From CBDVBD01 sp965372135 (lineage in GTDB: Bacteria > Electryoneota > RPQS01 > CBDVBD01): a DNA stretch of 12,051 nucleotides. Below the pieces are notes generated by a model. That model was not told the origin of the DNA, ran no database searches, and saw only the letters and a program-made list of their open reading frames with translations. The translations under genes were made by a program, and so were the position numbers. Shown one piece after another: positions 1-8,396 of this stretch (positions are counted from its first letter, which is position 1; the number at the start of each line of letters is the position of its first letter). The stretch covers positions 1 to 12,051 of the forward strand of contig CBDVBD010000100.1 of NCBI GenBank assembly GCA_965372135.1. Reading direction: 5' to 3'.

Positions 1-1
1 T

Positions 2-493
2 AATGTATTCAACCATCGATTCTTCATGAATCAGTTCCACAAGGAATTCAACCGTGCCCGCAGGTATAAAAATGCGCTGGCGTTGATTATGATCGACCTC
101 AACCATTTTAAAGAGTACAACGATGCCAATGGACATCCCGCCGGCGATCGGGTATTAGCGAAAATAGCGGAATTGATTCAAGGTGCGGTGCGGGAAATCG
201 ACCTGGTGGCAAGGTACGGTGGGGATGAATTTACCCTGATCCTACCGGAAAATGATGCCAGTCAGGGAATGATTGTGGCGGAAAAAGTCAGGAAAGTCAT
301 CGAAGATTACCCGTTTGAAAATGAAGAATGTGTGCCAGGCGGAAACCTGACCATTTCATTGGGGATTTCTGAAAATTCATCGGACATAAAAACTGCGGCT
401 GAAATGATAGAAATTGCCGATCAAGCGTTGTATTGGGTAAAACGGCACGGTGGAAATCGATCCAAGATTGGAAACCGGAGAGAAAAATCATGA
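2..493 (+). CDS. GGDEF-domain diguanylate cyclase, 3' part (5' end outside window)
   Basis: This is the C-terminal 163 residues of a GGDEF protein, which makes cyclic di-GMP from two GTP. The reading frame is open to the left edge and the first residues (NVFNHRFF) match the usual domain start, so the true start and any sensor or receiver domain lie outside the window; the ATG at 26 is internal. The signature GGDEF is encoded at 218-232. A metal-binding Asp lies in the IDLNHFKEYND stretch (codon 95-97). An RxxD inhibitory site (REID, 191-202) sits exactly five residues before GGDEF, so product feedback inhibition is expected. The remaining domain is full length and looks catalytically intact. 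The stop (TGA 491-493) overlaps the glgA start in an ATGA junction. What signal it responds to cannot be seen. Confidence 0.93.
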   Translation, partial: NVFNHRFFMNQFHKEFNRARRYKNALALIMIDLNHFKEYNDANGHPAGDRVLAKIAELIQGAVREIDLVARYGGDEFTLILPENDASQGMIVAEKVRKVIEDYPFENEECVPGGNLTISLGISENSSDIKTAAEMIEIADQALYWVKRHGGNRSKIGNRREKS

Positions 494-1974
494 AACGTTC
501 TCTGAATATCTTAATAGTGTCGTCAGAGGTTACACCATTCGCCAAGACCGGAGGATTGGCGGATGTGGTGGGTGCATTGCCTAAAGCATTGAAAAATTTG
601 AAGCATGACGTCAGGATAATTCTCCCAAAGTACCGTGTGGTCAAGGAACGGCAGTATAATCTGAGGGAAGTGATTCGGTTAAGGAACATTGAAATCCCGG
701 TGGGAAATGAAACCATGTCGGTTTCCTTCAAGTCCGCCTTCCTGCCCGATTCCCGGGTCCAAGTGTACTTCCTTGAATTCGACCCATTCTATAATCGTGA
801 TTCGCTGTATATCAACCCCAAAACCGGCACCGACTGGAAAGACAATCCCATAAGATACACCTTATTAAGTCGAGCCACTCTAACAGCTCTGAAAATCCTC
901 TACTGGCAGCCAGATGTCATCCACTGTAACGATTGGCAAACTGCACTGATTCCCTATTTACTAAAAACAGAATTGGCGGAGGATCCTTTTTTCCAAAACA
1001 CCCGGACCTTGTTATCGATTCATAATTTGGGATATCAAGGCAATTTCGAACCCGATTTCCTAAAAACGGCGGGCATTCCCGAGGAATCCTTTAAGCCCAT
1101 GAGTGCGTTTGAATTCTTCGGCAAATTTTCCTTCCTGAAAACCGGACTCATCTATGCCGATGTGCTGAATACGGTCAGTGAAAAATATGCGGAGGAGATT
1201 CAATCCGACCCGGAATTTGGCTGTGGGATGGAAGGAATATTGAGTTCCCGGACAGAGGATTTGTTCGGCATTCTCAACGGGTTGGATGTGGATATTTGGA
1301 ATCCGGAAAAGGACAATCTCATCCCTAAAAATTTCTCCAGCAAGAAACCATCCGGCAAAGCCGTGTGCAAGGAAAAATTATGCAAGAAATGCCGGTTAAA
1401 ATATGATCCCGACATCCCCTTGATCGGCGTGATTTCCCGGTTGGCAGCCCAGAAAGGATTTGATTTGATCGAAGAAATCGTGGACGACTTATTCCGGCTG
1501 GATCTGCAGTTTGTGCTGTTGGGGACCGGTGAAAAGCGGTATCACACTCTGTTCAAGAAAATCGCCAAAAAATACCCCAAGAAAGTTAGTGTGCATCTCA
1601 CGTTTGACAATACAATGGCACATTGGATTGAGGCGGGATCGGATATGTTCCTGATGCCGTCGCGGTATGAACCGTGCGGGCTGAACCAAATGATGAGTAT
1701 GCGTTACGGAACGGTACCGGTAGTCCGTGCTACCGGTGGATTAGCCGATACCGTAATCGATGCCGATCAAGACCCCAACGGCAACGGATTTGTCTTTACT
1801 GACTATACCGCCGAAGAGTTGCTAAAGGTGATCACTCGAGCGGTGGAGCGTTTTTCCGATCGGGAGACTTGGGGAAAAATCATGCAGGTTGGAATGACAC
1901 AGGATTTTTCCTGGGAAGCCTCCGCGAAAAAGTATATAGAATTATACAAAAGAGCATTGTGCCGGAACGAATGA
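490..1974 (+). CDS. glgA: Glycogen (starch) synthase, ADP-glucose type, GT5 family
   Basis: The 494-aa protein elongates alpha-1,4-glucan from ADP-glucose in the cytoplasm. The start at 490 is chosen because it begins the conserved GlgA N-terminus (MKRSLNILIVSSEVTPFAKT), has GGAG at 477-480 nine bases upstream, and avoids a 19-codon extension from an ATG at 433 lying inside the GGDEF gene. The N-terminal GT-B half has the ADP-glucose loop KTGGL (residues 19-23), HCNDWQTAL (145-153) and IHNLGYQG (from H178). The C-terminal half has SRLAAQKG with R317 and K322, matching the essential Arg/Lys pair of the family, and RYEPCGL with catalytic Glu394. Length is close to E. coli GlgA (477 aa). A short stretch after residue 300 is Cys- and Lys-rich (AVCKEKLCKKC), which is unusual but does not hit a catalytic site. 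It is coupled by 4-base overlaps to both neighbours. No glgB, glgC or glgP is present here. Confidence 0.97.
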   Translation: MKRSLNILIVSSEVTPFAKTGGLADVVGALPKALKNLKHDVRIILPKYRVVKERQYNLREVIRLRNIEIPVGNETMSVSFKSAFLPDSRVQVYFLEFDPFYNRDSLYINPKTGTDWKDNPIRYTLLSRATLTALKILYWQPDVIHCNDWQTALIPYLLKTELAEDPFFQNTRTLLSIHNLGYQGNFEPDFLKTAGIPEESFKPMSAFEFFGKFSFLKTGLIYADVLNTVSEKYAEEIQSDPEFGCGMEGILSSRTEDLFGILNGLDVDIWNPEKDNLIPKNFSSKKPSGKAVCKEKLCKKCRLKYDPDIPLIGVISRLAAQKGFDLIEEIVDDLFRLDLQFVLLGTGEKRYHTLFKKIAKKYPKKVSVHLTFDNTMAHWIEAGSDMFLMPSRYEPCGLNQMMSMRYGTVPVVRATGGLADTVIDADQDPNGNGFVFTDYTAEELLKVITRAVERFSDRETWGKIMQVGMTQDFSWEASAKKYIELYKRALCRNE

Positions 1975-2957
1975 AATCAATCGGTCGTATAAAACCAAGG
2001 ATTGGAGCTAATCCCAGGTTGAAAAAGAAAACAAGCTTGAACCTGACTTTTACTCATGGGATGGTAATCTGGCTAATCACTACCCTGTTGGGGATTATCG
2101 CCTATCCGGTTGCAGCACAATCTCCGTGTACCCTGTCCTTTGTCGCAAAATGGTCCGGTGAGGAAAAAGGAATGAAACCGCTGAGGAATCCGGGCGGGGT
2201 GTGTGCCGGTCCCGAAGGAAATGTGTATGTAGCCGATACCGGAAATCACCGGCTGGTGGTGTTGGATTCCCGGGGGAAATGGGTGCGCGAAATTGGAGGA
2301 CTTGGGATAGGCGCCAACCAGCTTAACCGTCCTTCGGATGTCACCGCAAAATTGGGACTGGATATCTTAGTGGCGGATACCGGAAATGACCGAATCCAAC
2401 GGTTTAACCGCAGATTGGGCTATATCTCAACCACAAAAAATCCAGCTGCCTTTACCGAACCGGTGTCCTTGGATGTATCAGAATTCGGCGACTTATTCAT
2501 CTTGGACGACAGCCGGCGGCGGATTGTCAAAATTGAGGTTTTGGTGAATCAACTGGTATTCTTCGGGGGAGTAGGATACGGATCAGGCGAGTTGGAGGAC
2601 CCTAAAGATGTGGATGTGATGCGTGACGGGACAGTATGGGTGGCTGATGGCAGTACGGGAAATGTGGTACAATTCGACTTGTTCGGGAATATCCTGGCTT
2701 GCCATTTCGTCGTCGATGGAGTGGATGTTCGCGGAGTCGCCTCGGATGAAAAGTATGTCTGGGTGGCGGCAGAAGACCGCGTGGGATATTTTGACCAACG
2801 TGGGAAGTTTAATCTGTGCCTTGATAAATCAGACTTGACGCAATTGGGCATGATCTCCACTGATGATATTGCAGTATCCAAGCAGCGTGTGATTGTGTTA
2901 GATAGCAGTGGAGGGAATGTATTGTGGTTCCTGAAGCAGGAATCCGCAACAGAGTAA
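1971..2957 (+). CDS. Exported NHL-repeat six-bladed beta-propeller protein
   Basis: The 328-aa product has a long, basic N-region (residues 1-30, rich in Lys/Arg), a hydrophobic core (31-45) and a likely signal-peptidase site near AYPVAAQ (44-50), so it should be exported to the periplasm or cell surface. Start 1971 is chosen because it forms an ATGA overlap with the glgA stop; the next ATG (2061) would leave a signal peptide without positive charges. Six similar units follow. The first two are clear NHL repeats (VYVADTGNHRLVVLD, residues 85-99; ILVADTGNDRIQRFN, 132-146). Later, more diverged units contain LFILDDSRRRIVKIE, VWVADGSTGNVVQFD, VWVAAEDRVGYFD and VIVLDSSGGNVLWFL. This fits a closed six-bladed propeller, a scaffold for protein or ligand binding. 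No enzymatic motif is seen. It precedes the outer-membrane pair by 92 bp, suggesting a partner of that system rather than of GlgA, but this is inference. Confidence 0.85.
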   Translation: MKSIGRIKPRIGANPRLKKKTSLNLTFTHGMVIWLITTLLGIIAYPVAAQSPCTLSFVAKWSGEEKGMKPLRNPGGVCAGPEGNVYVADTGNHRLVVLDSRGKWVREIGGLGIGANQLNRPSDVTAKLGLDILVADTGNDRIQRFNRRLGYISTTKNPAAFTEPVSLDVSEFGDLFILDDSRRRIVKIEVLVNQLVFFGGVGYGSGELEDPKDVDVMRDGTVWVADGSTGNVVQFDLFGNILACHFVVDGVDVRGVASDEKYVWVAAEDRVGYFDQRGKFNLCLDKSDLTQLGMISTDDIAVSKQRVIVLDSSGGNVLWFLKQESATE

Positions 2958-3038
2958 ACTACTGTAAATTTGGATGTTGTTATAGGATTATCAGAAAATT
3001 CGCGTGTAGCGGCACCCGGTGCATGGGTTCCAAACGGC

Positions 3039-3045
3039 GGTGAGG
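3039..3045 (+). promoter_or_regulatory. Ribosome binding site supporting a GTG start
   Basis: GGTGAGG lies four bases before the GTG at 3050. The next in-frame ATG (3068) has a purine run abutting it with no spacing, so GTG is the better start. The rest of the 2958-3049 gap shows no convincing promoter or terminator. Confidence 0.55.
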
Positions 3046-3049
3046 TCTT

Positions 3050-6000
3050 GTGAAATGTGCAGTCAGGATGATTTGTATCCCTCACAGAATTGGGCTCTGC
3101 ATTCTGGGGTGTTTGCTCATGGCGTTGGTGTCGACATCGACAGCTATGACACCTATCGTTCCGCCGAATACTAAGGAGGCGCAACTGACCGGCTTGGGGG
3201 TCGATACGTTGTATGCGCTTCCCGATCGATGGATACTTTCTGAAGCGGTGGAAGTGTGGGTGGATTCCGTTCTTTGGCAATCGGGGGTACATTATTGGTA
3301 CATAAAGCCGGATAACCGGCTGCGATTCTACCGGGTACTGGAGCCCACGGAAGTCGTAACAGTCCGATACCGGGTAATCCCGCTTGAAATAAAGGAATCC
3401 TATTCCCATCGACGATTATCGGATGTGGCGGTGGTGACCGATTCCGGTACCATCGACCGCCCCGCACTTCCCAGTGATCTGTCGCAGCGTCCCACTGCAG
3501 GAATTGGAGCCAACCTGCGACGCAGTGGGAGCTTAGTTCGTGGAATTACCGTAGGTACCGGGCGTGATCTGAATATCGAGTCGGGCTTGAGACTGCAGAT
3601 TGAAGGGAAAGTGGGAACCAATATCGATGTGTTGGCGGTATTGTCCGACCAGAGCACCCCTATCGAACCGGAAGGTACTACCCAGACCCTGGAAGAAATC
3701 GACAAGGTATTTATCGAAATCGCCGGAAGTCAGATGAAAGCCACGTTGGGGGATTTTCAACTGCGGTTGCCTGGACATCGGTGGAGCACATACACCCGCA
3801 AATTAACCGGTGCGCAGGGAGAAGGGTGGACCGAATGGGGACGATTGATTGTCACCGGCGCGGTGTCGGAAGGGGAATTCCACACCAACAGTTTTAACGG
3901 GCAGGAAGGCAATCAGGGACCTTACCAATTGCAGGGGAAGGACGGGCAGGTTGGAATTCGGGTGTTAGCCGGTTCGGAACGGGTGTGGGTGGATGGTGAG
4001 CCGATGGTGCGAGGGGACACCCGGGATTACGTGATCGAATACGGAAACGGGGGAATTGCATTTACCTCGCACCGGCTAATTACCGGAGATTCCCGGATTA
4101 TCGTAGATTTCGAGTACGCCCCGGAATCCTACCGAAGATCCTACTACAGCACCCAATCCGAAGGCATAGTCGGCGACAGCCTGCTTACCGTAACCGGAAC
4201 CTTCTTATACGAAGGCGATGATCCAACGGCGCCGTTGGGCTTGGCGGTATCGGATGCCGATCGGCAGGCGTTATCTGACGCCGGCGATCAGGGAGGGGGC
4301 GCTTGGATTAGCGGAGTGGATTCGGTGGGACCGGGAAACGGACTGTACATCTACGCCGATACCACTTACAACGACTCTACCTATAATTATCTCCAGTGGG
4401 TTGGCAGGGATTCGCTGGATCAGCCGTTGGGGTACCTGAACGTCATATTCACCCAACTGAGTGTCGATTCCGCCGCCTATATCCGCACCTACAGCCCCCA
4501 GGGATACTTGTACTACCAGTGGGTGGGACCGGGGAACGGCTTGTTCGTACCCTACCGTCAATTAACTCCCGCAAAACGTCATTCCCTCGGCGATGTCAGC
4601 ATCAACCTGCGACCGTGGAAACGGTGCGCCATTGTGGGGGAAGTCGCCACTAGTGATCTCGACATCAACCTGGATTCCCCCTTGGATGACGACGACAACC
4701 AGGGATGGGCGGGTGAAGCATCCTTCGACATCCACAGGCAGCCCTTGATCCTGGGCGATCGTCAATTTGGTCGTCTATCCACCTCTGGGTCTTATCGCCG
4801 TCAGGACGACCGATTCCAGGAAATGAGCCGGTCGGGACAAGTGGAGTACAACCGCTACTGGGGACTTCAAGGAACCGAATCAAGTGGGGAGGAAGTGGCG
4901 GAAGGATCGATGACCTACCAGCCCATCGAAGCCATCCAAGCATCCGGCGGATACGGATGGATGGATCGCGACGAAGTCCGGTCGGAACGCAAAAACGGAG
5001 CACTGTCGATCACGGTCCCTAATCGTTTCGAAGGGGACATTCAACAGGAGTGGATCGACACCGAGTGTCATGATGCCGGAACCGGTGTGTCCGGAGAATC
5101 CACCAGTTACTTGCGCAGGCATGGACAAGCTACCTATCACTATGGGGTATTGAATCCAACCGTATTCCATCGTATGGAGGAAGAGGAAACTTCTGACACC
5201 ACGTTATCCGGAACCCGGTTCGACGAAAACGGCGGTGGCTTGGGCATTGGGACCTTGTGGGGGATGTACTTGACTGCCGATGTCGGATTGCGGCAGGATC
5301 AGGTGATAGTGGAATCCAATTTCCGGGATTTTTCCGACACCTGGACTACCAATGTAGGATGGCGGGCTGATTGGGGAATGACATTCCATGGCGAAGCGAA
5401 TTACACACACCGGGTCAAATACTTCCTTAATTCTGATTCCGGTGATGTGAAGACCGATTTAGGCTCTTTGACAGCAACGGTATCCCCTTGGAACCAGGTG
5501 TTGTTTTCCCAGATCAACTACCGGTTGTCCAATTCCCGGGTAGCTGAATTGGCGATAGTGGCGATAGAGGTTGAACCGGGAGAAGGCAACTACATCGAAC
5601 AAAACGGGACCTATGTACCCGACGAGGACGGCGACATCCGACTGGAAACCGTTCCCACCGGTGAATATTCCCCGGTCACCGACCTACGCACTGGGCTGAC
5701 CATCAAATTGCAGCCCGAACGTTTGTCAAAATCTACGCGGGAAAGGCTGGGGATATTACCCCGCTTTTCCACCGAGACCCAACTGGACGTGCAAGAGCAA
5801 ACCCGGTGGCACGATTTGCTCGATGTGGTTACTTATCAGCCGGATGTATTGCAAGGGGATTCCACCCTGTACGGCAGGTTCAGCCTTCGGCAGGATCTGT
5901 ATTGGGATCGCACCAAATCGGCATTTTCGGTGCGGCTGCGCGGGCGATGGATGGAATCCATGAACCGGCAGTTTCAGCTAAACTCTGAAACCTCATCGAT

Positions 6001-6508
6001 TCGTGAAGGATCGGTGTGGTTACGCCGTAGGTTTTCCCAAAAGCTGGCAGGGGAATGGGAAGTGTCGGCGCGGTCTGAAAAACGATGGTACACCGGTTCC
6101 ACCCGCGTCAACCGCAACATCCGCCGTCAGAAATCCTGGACAGACATGTCCTATCGCTGGGCGCAGCCCCATGAACTGGGGTGTGGGTTGGGAGCGGTAC
6201 ATGGCGAAGATTTGGCGGACGGCCAGGAATTCTGGGCTGCGGAAATCGAACCGCATTTCACCGAATCACTGCGTGGGAAAGGACGGTTGGATTTCGCGGT
6301 GAAATGGAGCCACGTGGTGTCTGATGACAGCACCCTGTCCTACGAACTTTCGCAAGGTGTGAGTCCCGGCGACAATTTCCGCTGGACAGCCCGTGCCACG
6401 CTCCATCTCGGCAAGAATCTAACTGGAAGCGTATCCTATGAAGGGCGGTCGGAGCCACATCAGACGATACGGCATCTGGGACGCATGGAAGTGAGAGCGT
6501 TCTTCTGA
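3050..6508 (+). CDS. Large SprA-like outer-membrane beta-barrel protein
   Basis: This 1152-aa exported protein starts at GTG and has a signal peptide (residues 1 to about 33). A beta-rich domain follows (about 34-135). Residues about 150-360 resemble a region conserved in large surface proteins of FCB bacteria: GSLVRG (160-165), EGTTQTLEEIDKVFIE (208-223), GPYQLQGKDGQ (from 290), GSERVWVDGE (308-317) and DYVIEY (326-331), then SRIIVDFEY. The logic (signal, GK-type segment, EIDK motif, later barrel) is reminiscent of SprA/Sov, the type IX secretion translocon, but it is far shorter than SprA (about 2,400 aa) and I would not call it that gene. Residues 426-432 and 492-498 repeat VGPGNGL. From about 520 the protein alternates polar and aromatic/hydrophobic residues and ends in Phe (VRAFF), as outer-membrane barrels do. 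The stop overlaps the start of the Omp85 gene by one base. Function is unknown; secretion channel or surface adhesin are both possible. Confidence 0.75.
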   Translation: MKCAVRMICIPHRIGLCILGCLLMALVSTSTAMTPIVPPNTKEAQLTGLGVDTLYALPDRWILSEAVEVWVDSVLWQSGVHYWYIKPDNRLRFYRVLEPTEVVTVRYRVIPLEIKESYSHRRLSDVAVVTDSGTIDRPALPSDLSQRPTAGIGANLRRSGSLVRGITVGTGRDLNIESGLRLQIEGKVGTNIDVLAVLSDQSTPIEPEGTTQTLEEIDKVFIEIAGSQMKATLGDFQLRLPGHRWSTYTRKLTGAQGEGWTEWGRLIVTGAVSEGEFHTNSFNGQEGNQGPYQLQGKDGQVGIRVLAGSERVWVDGEPMVRGDTRDYVIEYGNGGIAFTSHRLITGDSRIIVDFEYAPESYRRSYYSTQSEGIVGDSLLTVTGTFLYEGDDPTAPLGLAVSDADRQALSDAGDQGGGAWISGVDSVGPGNGLYIYADTTYNDSTYNYLQWVGRDSLDQPLGYLNVIFTQLSVDSAAYIRTYSPQGYLYYQWVGPGNGLFVPYRQLTPAKRHSLGDVSINLRPWKRCAIVGEVATSDLDINLDSPLDDDDNQGWAGEASFDIHRQPLILGDRQFGRLSTSGSYRRQDDRFQEMSRSGQVEYNRYWGLQGTESSGEEVAEGSMTYQPIEAIQASGGYGWMDRDEVRSERKNGALSITVPNRFEGDIQQEWIDTECHDAGTGVSGESTSYLRRHGQATYHYGVLNPTVFHRMEEEETSDTTLSGTRFDENGGGLGIGTLWGMYLTADVGLRQDQVIVESNFRDFSDTWTTNVGWRADWGMTFHGEANYTHRVKYFLNSDSGDVKTDLGSLTATVSPWNQVLFSQINYRLSNSRVAELAIVAIEVEPGEGNYIEQNGTYVPDEDGDIRLETVPTGEYSPVTDLRTGLTIKLQPERLSKSTRERLGILPRFSTETQLDVQEQTRWHDLLDVVTYQPDVLQGDSTLYGRFSLRQDLYWDRTKSAFSVRLRGRWMESMNRQFQLNSETSSIREGSVWLRRRFSQKLAGEWEVSARSEKRWYTGSTRVNRNIRRQKSWTDMSYRWAQPHELGCGLGAVHGEDLADGQEFWAAEIEPHFTESLRGKGRLDFAVKWSHVVSDDSTLSYELSQGVSPGDNFRWTARATLHLGKNLTGSVSYEGRSEPHQTIRHLGRMEVRAFF

Positions 6509-8277
6509 TGTGTAGTATCCGACATATCACGCAGTTCGCGGCACTAATAGGGTGGTTAACGCTGATCCCCGTTATGGGACTGAGCATGCCCTTAGCACGG
6601 ATATTATCGGTGGAATTTGTCGGGAATCGCGAATTGTCCCAGAGACGGTTACGTGGATGGCTGGATTTGAATAAAGGGGATTACTGGAACCAAACAGTAC
6701 TCTCCAACAAGGTGGAAACACTACTGGAACGTTGCCGGGAACGCGGGTACTATTTCGCCCGGGTGGATTCCGTATCCCACCAATGGCTGCCGGATTCGTC
6801 TCGTGTTCGGTTGTTGTTTCATTTCCACGAAGGCGGTCGTACCCGCATCGCATCATTGGAAATCAGCAGTGACGACACGTTGTCGGAAAACATCCCGGTA
6901 CACCGCATGTTCCATTCCCATGAGGGCGGCATTTACAAACGGGATGTGTTCCATCGTGACCTGGACGAACTGTTGCGCTGGTATGAAGATCGCGGACATC
7001 CCTTTTGCCGGGTAGTCCCTGAACAGGTCGCAGTGGAAGATGGGAGCGAACCCAGGGTAAACCTCAAGTTGAGCGTCGAACCGGGACCTTTGGTGTTGGT
7101 GGATTTCATTCTCGTCGAAGGCAACCAGCGCACTCGCAGGAAGGTCATCGTGCGGGAAATCAGAATCCCGACCGGGTCAATGTACCGGGAACGGGATGTG
7201 GAGCGGTCGGTACGCAGGTTGCAGCGGTTGGGATATTTCCGCCGGGTGAACCCACCGGAAATCGTGCAAAACCAAGCTGGACAGTGGGGATTGCACTATC
7301 TACTTGCTGAATCGCCCACCTACCGGTTCAATGGTGCCGTGGGTTATCAGCCCGGAACCGGAGATGTGGAGGGGTATTTCAGCGGTTTGGTCGATATCGT
7401 GCTCGCCAATTTAATGGGCACTGGAAGACTGGCGGAAGCCCACTGGAGCCGGCAGGGTCCCGGAGTGCAGGAACTGGCGGTACTATATCAAGAACCCTGG
7501 GTATTGGGAACGCCGTTAACGCTTGGTCTGGGCTTTCGACAGCGGGTGGAAGACACGCTGTATGTACAGCGATCGTGGGATATGGGGCTGCAGTTCCCCG
7601 TTACCGATGTTATCACACTGTGGGGAGCGGTGGAACGTGAGGAGGTGCTGCCGGATTCTTCCGGGACTGTGTACTTAGGGCTGGAAAAATCCAGTGCCTG
7701 GTCGTTAGAGCTGGGAGTGACGCTGGATACCCGGGATGAACCCATGAATCCCCGGTCGGGATACTACTACCAGTCGTCGGGAACCGCAGGACTGCGCGAT
7801 ATCGAAGGCGATGGGAAAGATGCCTTAAACGAGCACAGCGTGTCTCTGGATGTGGAAGGAGTGTGGGAGCCGTTCCGATTCTGGGTGGTGGATGTTCAAG
7901 GACACGGTCGAGAGTACCGGGGACCGAATGAAGTCGTCTCCCTTCCCAATCTATATCGGCTGGGAGGAAGCACCAGCCTGCGTGGATACCGCGAAGAGCA
8001 GTTCTTGGGGCAGCGTATCGCCTGGTCTAACCTGGAATGGCGACGGATTTTGGGGCAGTTATCCCGAGCCGTTATCTTCCTGGATGCCGGGTATTATTAC
8101 CGGCAGGTAGAATCGGCAACCGGCGACTTGGAAGAACTTGACGGCTTCAAGGTGGGATGGGGAATTGGACTGCGCGTCGAAACTGGAATCGGTGTAGTCG
8201 GATTCGATTACGGCTTGGGTGAAGGAGATCGATTGACAAACGGAAAAGTACATTTCCGCTTGACTAACCGGTTTTAG
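6508..8277 (+). CDS. Omp85-superfamily outer-membrane protein, TamA/BamA-like
   Basis: The 589-aa protein has a signal peptide (about 1-28), three POTRA-like domains (about 31-108, 111-187 and 190-265) and a C-terminal barrel (about 270-589). The third POTRA is clear, with VDFILVEGNQRTRRKVIVRE followed by an RLGYFRRV helix-strand end. In the barrel, GGSTSLRGYREEQF carries the conserved RGY (R492-Y494), equivalent to the (V/I)RG(F/Y) tip of loop 6 in BamA and TamA. The protein ends NRF, a C-terminal beta-signal with terminal Phe. Three POTRAs and total length match TamA (577 aa in E. coli) better than BamA (five POTRAs, about 800 aa). No tamB-like gene follows. The ATG at 6508 shares one base with the TGA of the upstream gene (TGATG), so translation is probably coupled, suggesting that it inserts or works with that large barrel protein. 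Confidence 0.9.
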   Translation: MCSIRHITQFAALIGWLTLIPVMGLSMPLARILSVEFVGNRELSQRRLRGWLDLNKGDYWNQTVLSNKVETLLERCRERGYYFARVDSVSHQWLPDSSRVRLLFHFHEGGRTRIASLEISSDDTLSENIPVHRMFHSHEGGIYKRDVFHRDLDELLRWYEDRGHPFCRVVPEQVAVEDGSEPRVNLKLSVEPGPLVLVDFILVEGNQRTRRKVIVREIRIPTGSMYRERDVERSVRRLQRLGYFRRVNPPEIVQNQAGQWGLHYLLAESPTYRFNGAVGYQPGTGDVEGYFSGLVDIVLANLMGTGRLAEAHWSRQGPGVQELAVLYQEPWVLGTPLTLGLGFRQRVEDTLYVQRSWDMGLQFPVTDVITLWGAVEREEVLPDSSGTVYLGLEKSSAWSLELGVTLDTRDEPMNPRSGYYYQSSGTAGLRDIEGDGKDALNEHSVSLDVEGVWEPFRFWVVDVQGHGREYRGPNEVVSLPNLYRLGGSTSLRGYREEQFLGQRIAWSNLEWRRILGQLSRAVIFLDAGYYYRQVESATGDLEELDGFKVGWGIGLRVETGIGVVGFDYGLGEGDRLTNGKVHFRLTNRF

Positions 8278-8300
8278 CTAATGCAAAATAGTATTGGGGC

Positions 8301-8327
8301 TGTTGTCAATGTCGTAAATTGACAGCA
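8301..8327. repeat. Inverted repeat upstream of rng (operator or leader hairpin)
   Basis: TGTTGTCAAT (8301-8310) pairs with ATTGACAGCA (8318-8327): ten pairs with one G-T wobble around a 7-base loop. The inner seven pairs are perfect. The right arm contains TTGACA (8319-8324), but no -10 box stands 16-18 bases downstream. No T-run follows, so this is not a normal terminator. It could be an operator or the first hairpin of the rng leader. Confidence 0.5.
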
Positions 8328-8350
8328 CATTACACTAAACAAGGATTTTC

Positions 8351-8380
8351 GGCGATAGAATATTCGGAGGGATTATCGCC
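8351..8380 (+). promoter_or_regulatory. Hairpin in the rng leader with a Shine-Dalgarno-like loop
   Basis: GGCGATA (8351-8357) pairs perfectly with TATCGCC (8374-8380), extended by one G-T pair. The 14-base loop contains CGGAGGG (8365-8371), which looks like a ribosome-binding sequence but is 25 bases from the rng ATG. The hairpin is followed by TTTT and then the actual RBS. Such a structure could serve RNase autoregulation of its own mRNA, as is known for E. coli rne; here this is inference. Confidence 0.45.
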
Positions 8381-8384
8381 TTTT

Positions 8385-8390
8385 AAGGGA
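8385..8390 (+). promoter_or_regulatory. Ribosome binding site deciding the rng start
   Basis: AAGGGA is six bases before ATG 8397. The same frame is open up to a TTG at 8319, but that start has no RBS and its first 26 codons do not resemble the family; the conserved RNase G beginning is MKKEIIIN at 8397. Confidence 0.7.
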
Positions 8391-8396
8391 ACAGAA

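Noticed and set aside
2549..3409. Long minus-strand open frame (286 codons)
   Set aside because: It is antisense to the NHL gene and the start of the SprA-like gene, is Pro/Ser/Thr-rich with no recognisable domain, and both plus-strand genes are well supported.
3050..6508. Calling the 1152-aa protein SprA itself
   Set aside because: It is about half the length of SprA and shares only a general motif pattern; no other type IX secretion gene is in the window.
6508..8277. Calling the Omp85 protein BamA
   Set aside because: Only three POTRA domains fit and the length matches TamA; the genome's essential BamA is probably elsewhere.
8301..8327. Terminator after the Omp85 gene
   Set aside because: The stem is AT-rich and is not followed by a T-run; it fits an operator or leader hairpin better.
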